A stretch of DNA of 62,517 nucleotides from Sphingomonadaceae bacterium (lineage in GTDB: Bacteria > Pseudomonadota > Alphaproteobacteria > Sphingomonadales > Sphingomonadaceae), in NCBI GenBank assembly GCA_030147805.1, contig JASBUR010000042.1:1-62517 (forward strand), read 5' to 3'. This document shows positions 61,321-62,517 of the stretch, in pieces. Position 1 is the first letter of the stretch, and each line of letters starts with the position of its first letter. The position numbers and the translations under genes were made by a program. Below the pieces are notes generated by a model. That model worked only from the letters and a program-made list of their open reading frames with translations. It did not search any database and was not told the origin of the DNA.

Positions 61321-62517
61321 TCAGGCCTGCTTGCCGCCTGGGGTCGGTGCCCCCGGCAGCGGCGGCACCGGCTGCGGCGGCGCCTCGGGATCGTCCTCGT
61401 GGACGTCGATGATCCCGCGGCCGACGTGGCTGCGCGAGCGGCTGTAGGTGAAATAGACCACCAGCCCGATCGCCGCCCAGATCACGAACAGCAGCTTGCT
61501 GCGCTCGTCGAGGCTGAAGAACAGGTACAGGCAGCCGATGATCGCGATCGGCGCCGTCAGCCAGATCGCCGGGGTCCGGAACGGCCGCTTGCGGCTCGGA
61601 TCGGTGCGCCGCAGCATCAGCACCGCGATCGACACCGCGGCAAAGGCGAACAGCGTGCCCGAGTTGGAGATGTTGGCAAGCTGGCCGACCGGGAAGAACG
61701 CCGCGAACAGCGCCACCGCGATGCCCGTGAGCATGGTGATGACGTGCGGCGTGTTGTACTTGGGGTGGATCTTCGAGAAGGCCTGCGGCAGCAGCCCGTC
61801 GCGGCTCATCACGAAGAAGATGCGCGTCTGGCCGAACATCATCATCAGGATGACCGACGGCAGCGCGAGGCCGGCGGCGAGGCCGAGCAGATTGCCGATC
61901 TGCGGCCAGCCGATTTCGCGCAGCGTCCAGGCCAGCGCCTCCTTCGAGCACACCACCGCCTGGTCGCCGACCGCCGCGCACTGCGCGGCCAGCTCGCGGC
62001 TGCCCGGATCGAGTGCGACGCCGTCGACGATGACCGGCTGCGCGCCGACCGAACCGATGACGCCCGCCGCGACGAGCAGGTAGAAGATCGTGCAGACCGC
62101 CAGGCTGCCGATCAGGCCGATCGGCATGTTGCGCTGCGGGTTCTTGGTCTCTTCCGCGGCGGTCGAGACGGCGTCGAAACCGACATAGGCGAAGAAGATC
62201 GACGCCGCCGCCATCGAAATGCCGACAAAGCCGGTCGGCGCGAACGGCGAGAACTGCGCGCCGTTCATGACCGGCAGCGCCAGGACGATGAACAGCGTCA
62301 GCGCGGCGACCTTGATCGCGACGAGCACGGCATTGACGGTGGCGCTCTCCTTCGTGCCGATCACCAGCAGCCAGGTGACGAGGCCCGCGATGCCCGTGAG
62401 CATGGTGATGACGTGCGGCGTGTTGTACTTGGGGTGGATCTTCGAGAAGGCCTGCGGCAGCAGACCGTCGCGGCTCATCACGAAGAAGATGCGCGTCTGG
62501 CCGAACATCATCATCAG
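61321..62517 (-). CDS. Amino-acid permease (APC superfamily), partial; N-terminus outside window and region duplicated
   Basis: Open to the right edge. 'KESATVNAVLVAIKVAALTLFIVLALPVMNGAQFSPFAPTGFVGISMAAASIFFAYVGFDAVSTAAEETKNPQRNMPIGLIGSLAVCTIFYLLVAAGVIG' is cationic-amino-acid-transporter-like, and the end has the usual helices plus a Pro-rich tail. The segment 'MFGQTRIFFVMSRDGLLPQ' to 'HVITMLTGIA' occurs twice, once in its proper place (about 61722-61857) and again at the right edge (about 62390-62517), where a different N-terminal sequence should stand. This is either an assembly artefact or an intragenic duplication, so the gene model is only trustworthy from about 61321 to 62385. Confidence 0.75.
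   Translation of the reverse strand: MMMMFGQTRIFFVMSRDGLLPQAFSKIHPKYNTPHVITMLTGIAGLVTWLLVIGTKESATVNAVLVAIKVAALTLFIVLALPVMNGAQFSPFAPTGFVGISMAAASIFFAYVGFDAVSTAAEETKNPQRNMPIGLIGSLAVCTIFYLLVAAGVIGSVGAQPVIVDGVALDPGSRELAAQCAAVGDQAVVCSKEALAWTLREIGWPQIGNLLGLAAGLALPSVILMMMFGQTRIFFVMSRDGLLPQAFSKIHPKYNTPHVITMLTGIAVALFAAFFPVGQLANISNSGTLFAFAAVSIAVLMLRRTDPSRKRPFRTPAIWLTAPIAIIGCLYLFFSLDERSKLLFVIWAAIGLVVYFTYSRSRSHVGRGIIDVHEDDPEAPPQPVPPLPGAPTPGGKQA

Overview
The window is a high-GC chromosomal segment that looks like an alphaproteobacterium of the order Sphingomonadales. This is inferred from gene content and style, not from a search. It carries a sphingomonad-style TonB receptor, a complete ccoNOQP-ccoGHIS set, an FnrL-type regulator with an N-terminal cysteine cluster, and palindromic repeats of the 'GTCATCCCCGCGAAGGCGGGGA' kind. 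Most genes are packed with 4-8 nt stop/start overlaps.

Layout. 1-3.1 kb: a truncated TonB-dependent receptor, a CitE-like lyase and MaoC hydratase pair, and a short-chain dehydrogenase. 3.05-6.4 kb: a tightly overlapping dTDP-L-rhamnose operon (rfbA-rfbC-rfbD-rfbB). 6.6-9.7 kb: a membrane diguanylate cyclase with a beta-propeller sensor. 9.7-31 kb: a low-oxygen block with universal stress protein, MgtC/DUF4010 protein, DUF1003 protein, beta-CASP hydrolase, flavodoxin-like oxidoreductase, L,D-transpeptidase, hemN, OmpW, the cbb3 oxidase operon (ccoNOQPGHIS), a hemerythrin-like protein, the FnrL regulator, a DksA-like zinc protein operon and a Baeyer-Villiger-type monooxygenase. At least seven TTGAY-N4-RTCAA boxes lie between these genes, mostly in divergent promoters, so FnrL next to ccoN probably controls the block. 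30.9-33.3 kb: an arsenic operon (arsR-arsI-arsC-acr3) behind three evenly spaced palindromes. 33.3-35.9 kb: a sulfide/persulfide module (bigR, rhodanese, TauE-like exporter, divergent persulfide dioxygenase). 36-39.4 kb: two MscS channels, a DUF421 protein and a small ion channel.

39.5-46.3 kb is a visibly more AT-rich island ending beside a tRNA-Leu(CAG) gene. It holds a STAS-like/GHKL ATPase protein, an 886-aa YprA/Hrq1-like helicase, and an oppositely oriented vsr, C5-cytosine methyltransferase and putative restriction endonuclease cassette. This is the best candidate in the window for an undescribed (probably defence) system. No integrase or transposase is recognisable.

46.6-62.5 kb returns to core genome: an NDUFA9-like protein, uppP, gltD-gltB, MmcQ/YjbR protein, glutathione transferase, an ABC exporter, queG, a small lipoprotein, a PfkB-family adenosine kinase, and an amino-acid permease that runs off the right edge. 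The last 125 or so bases repeat an internal part of that permease almost exactly, which looks like a contig-end assembly artefact or an intragenic duplication. Three palindromic repeat elements lie in this part.
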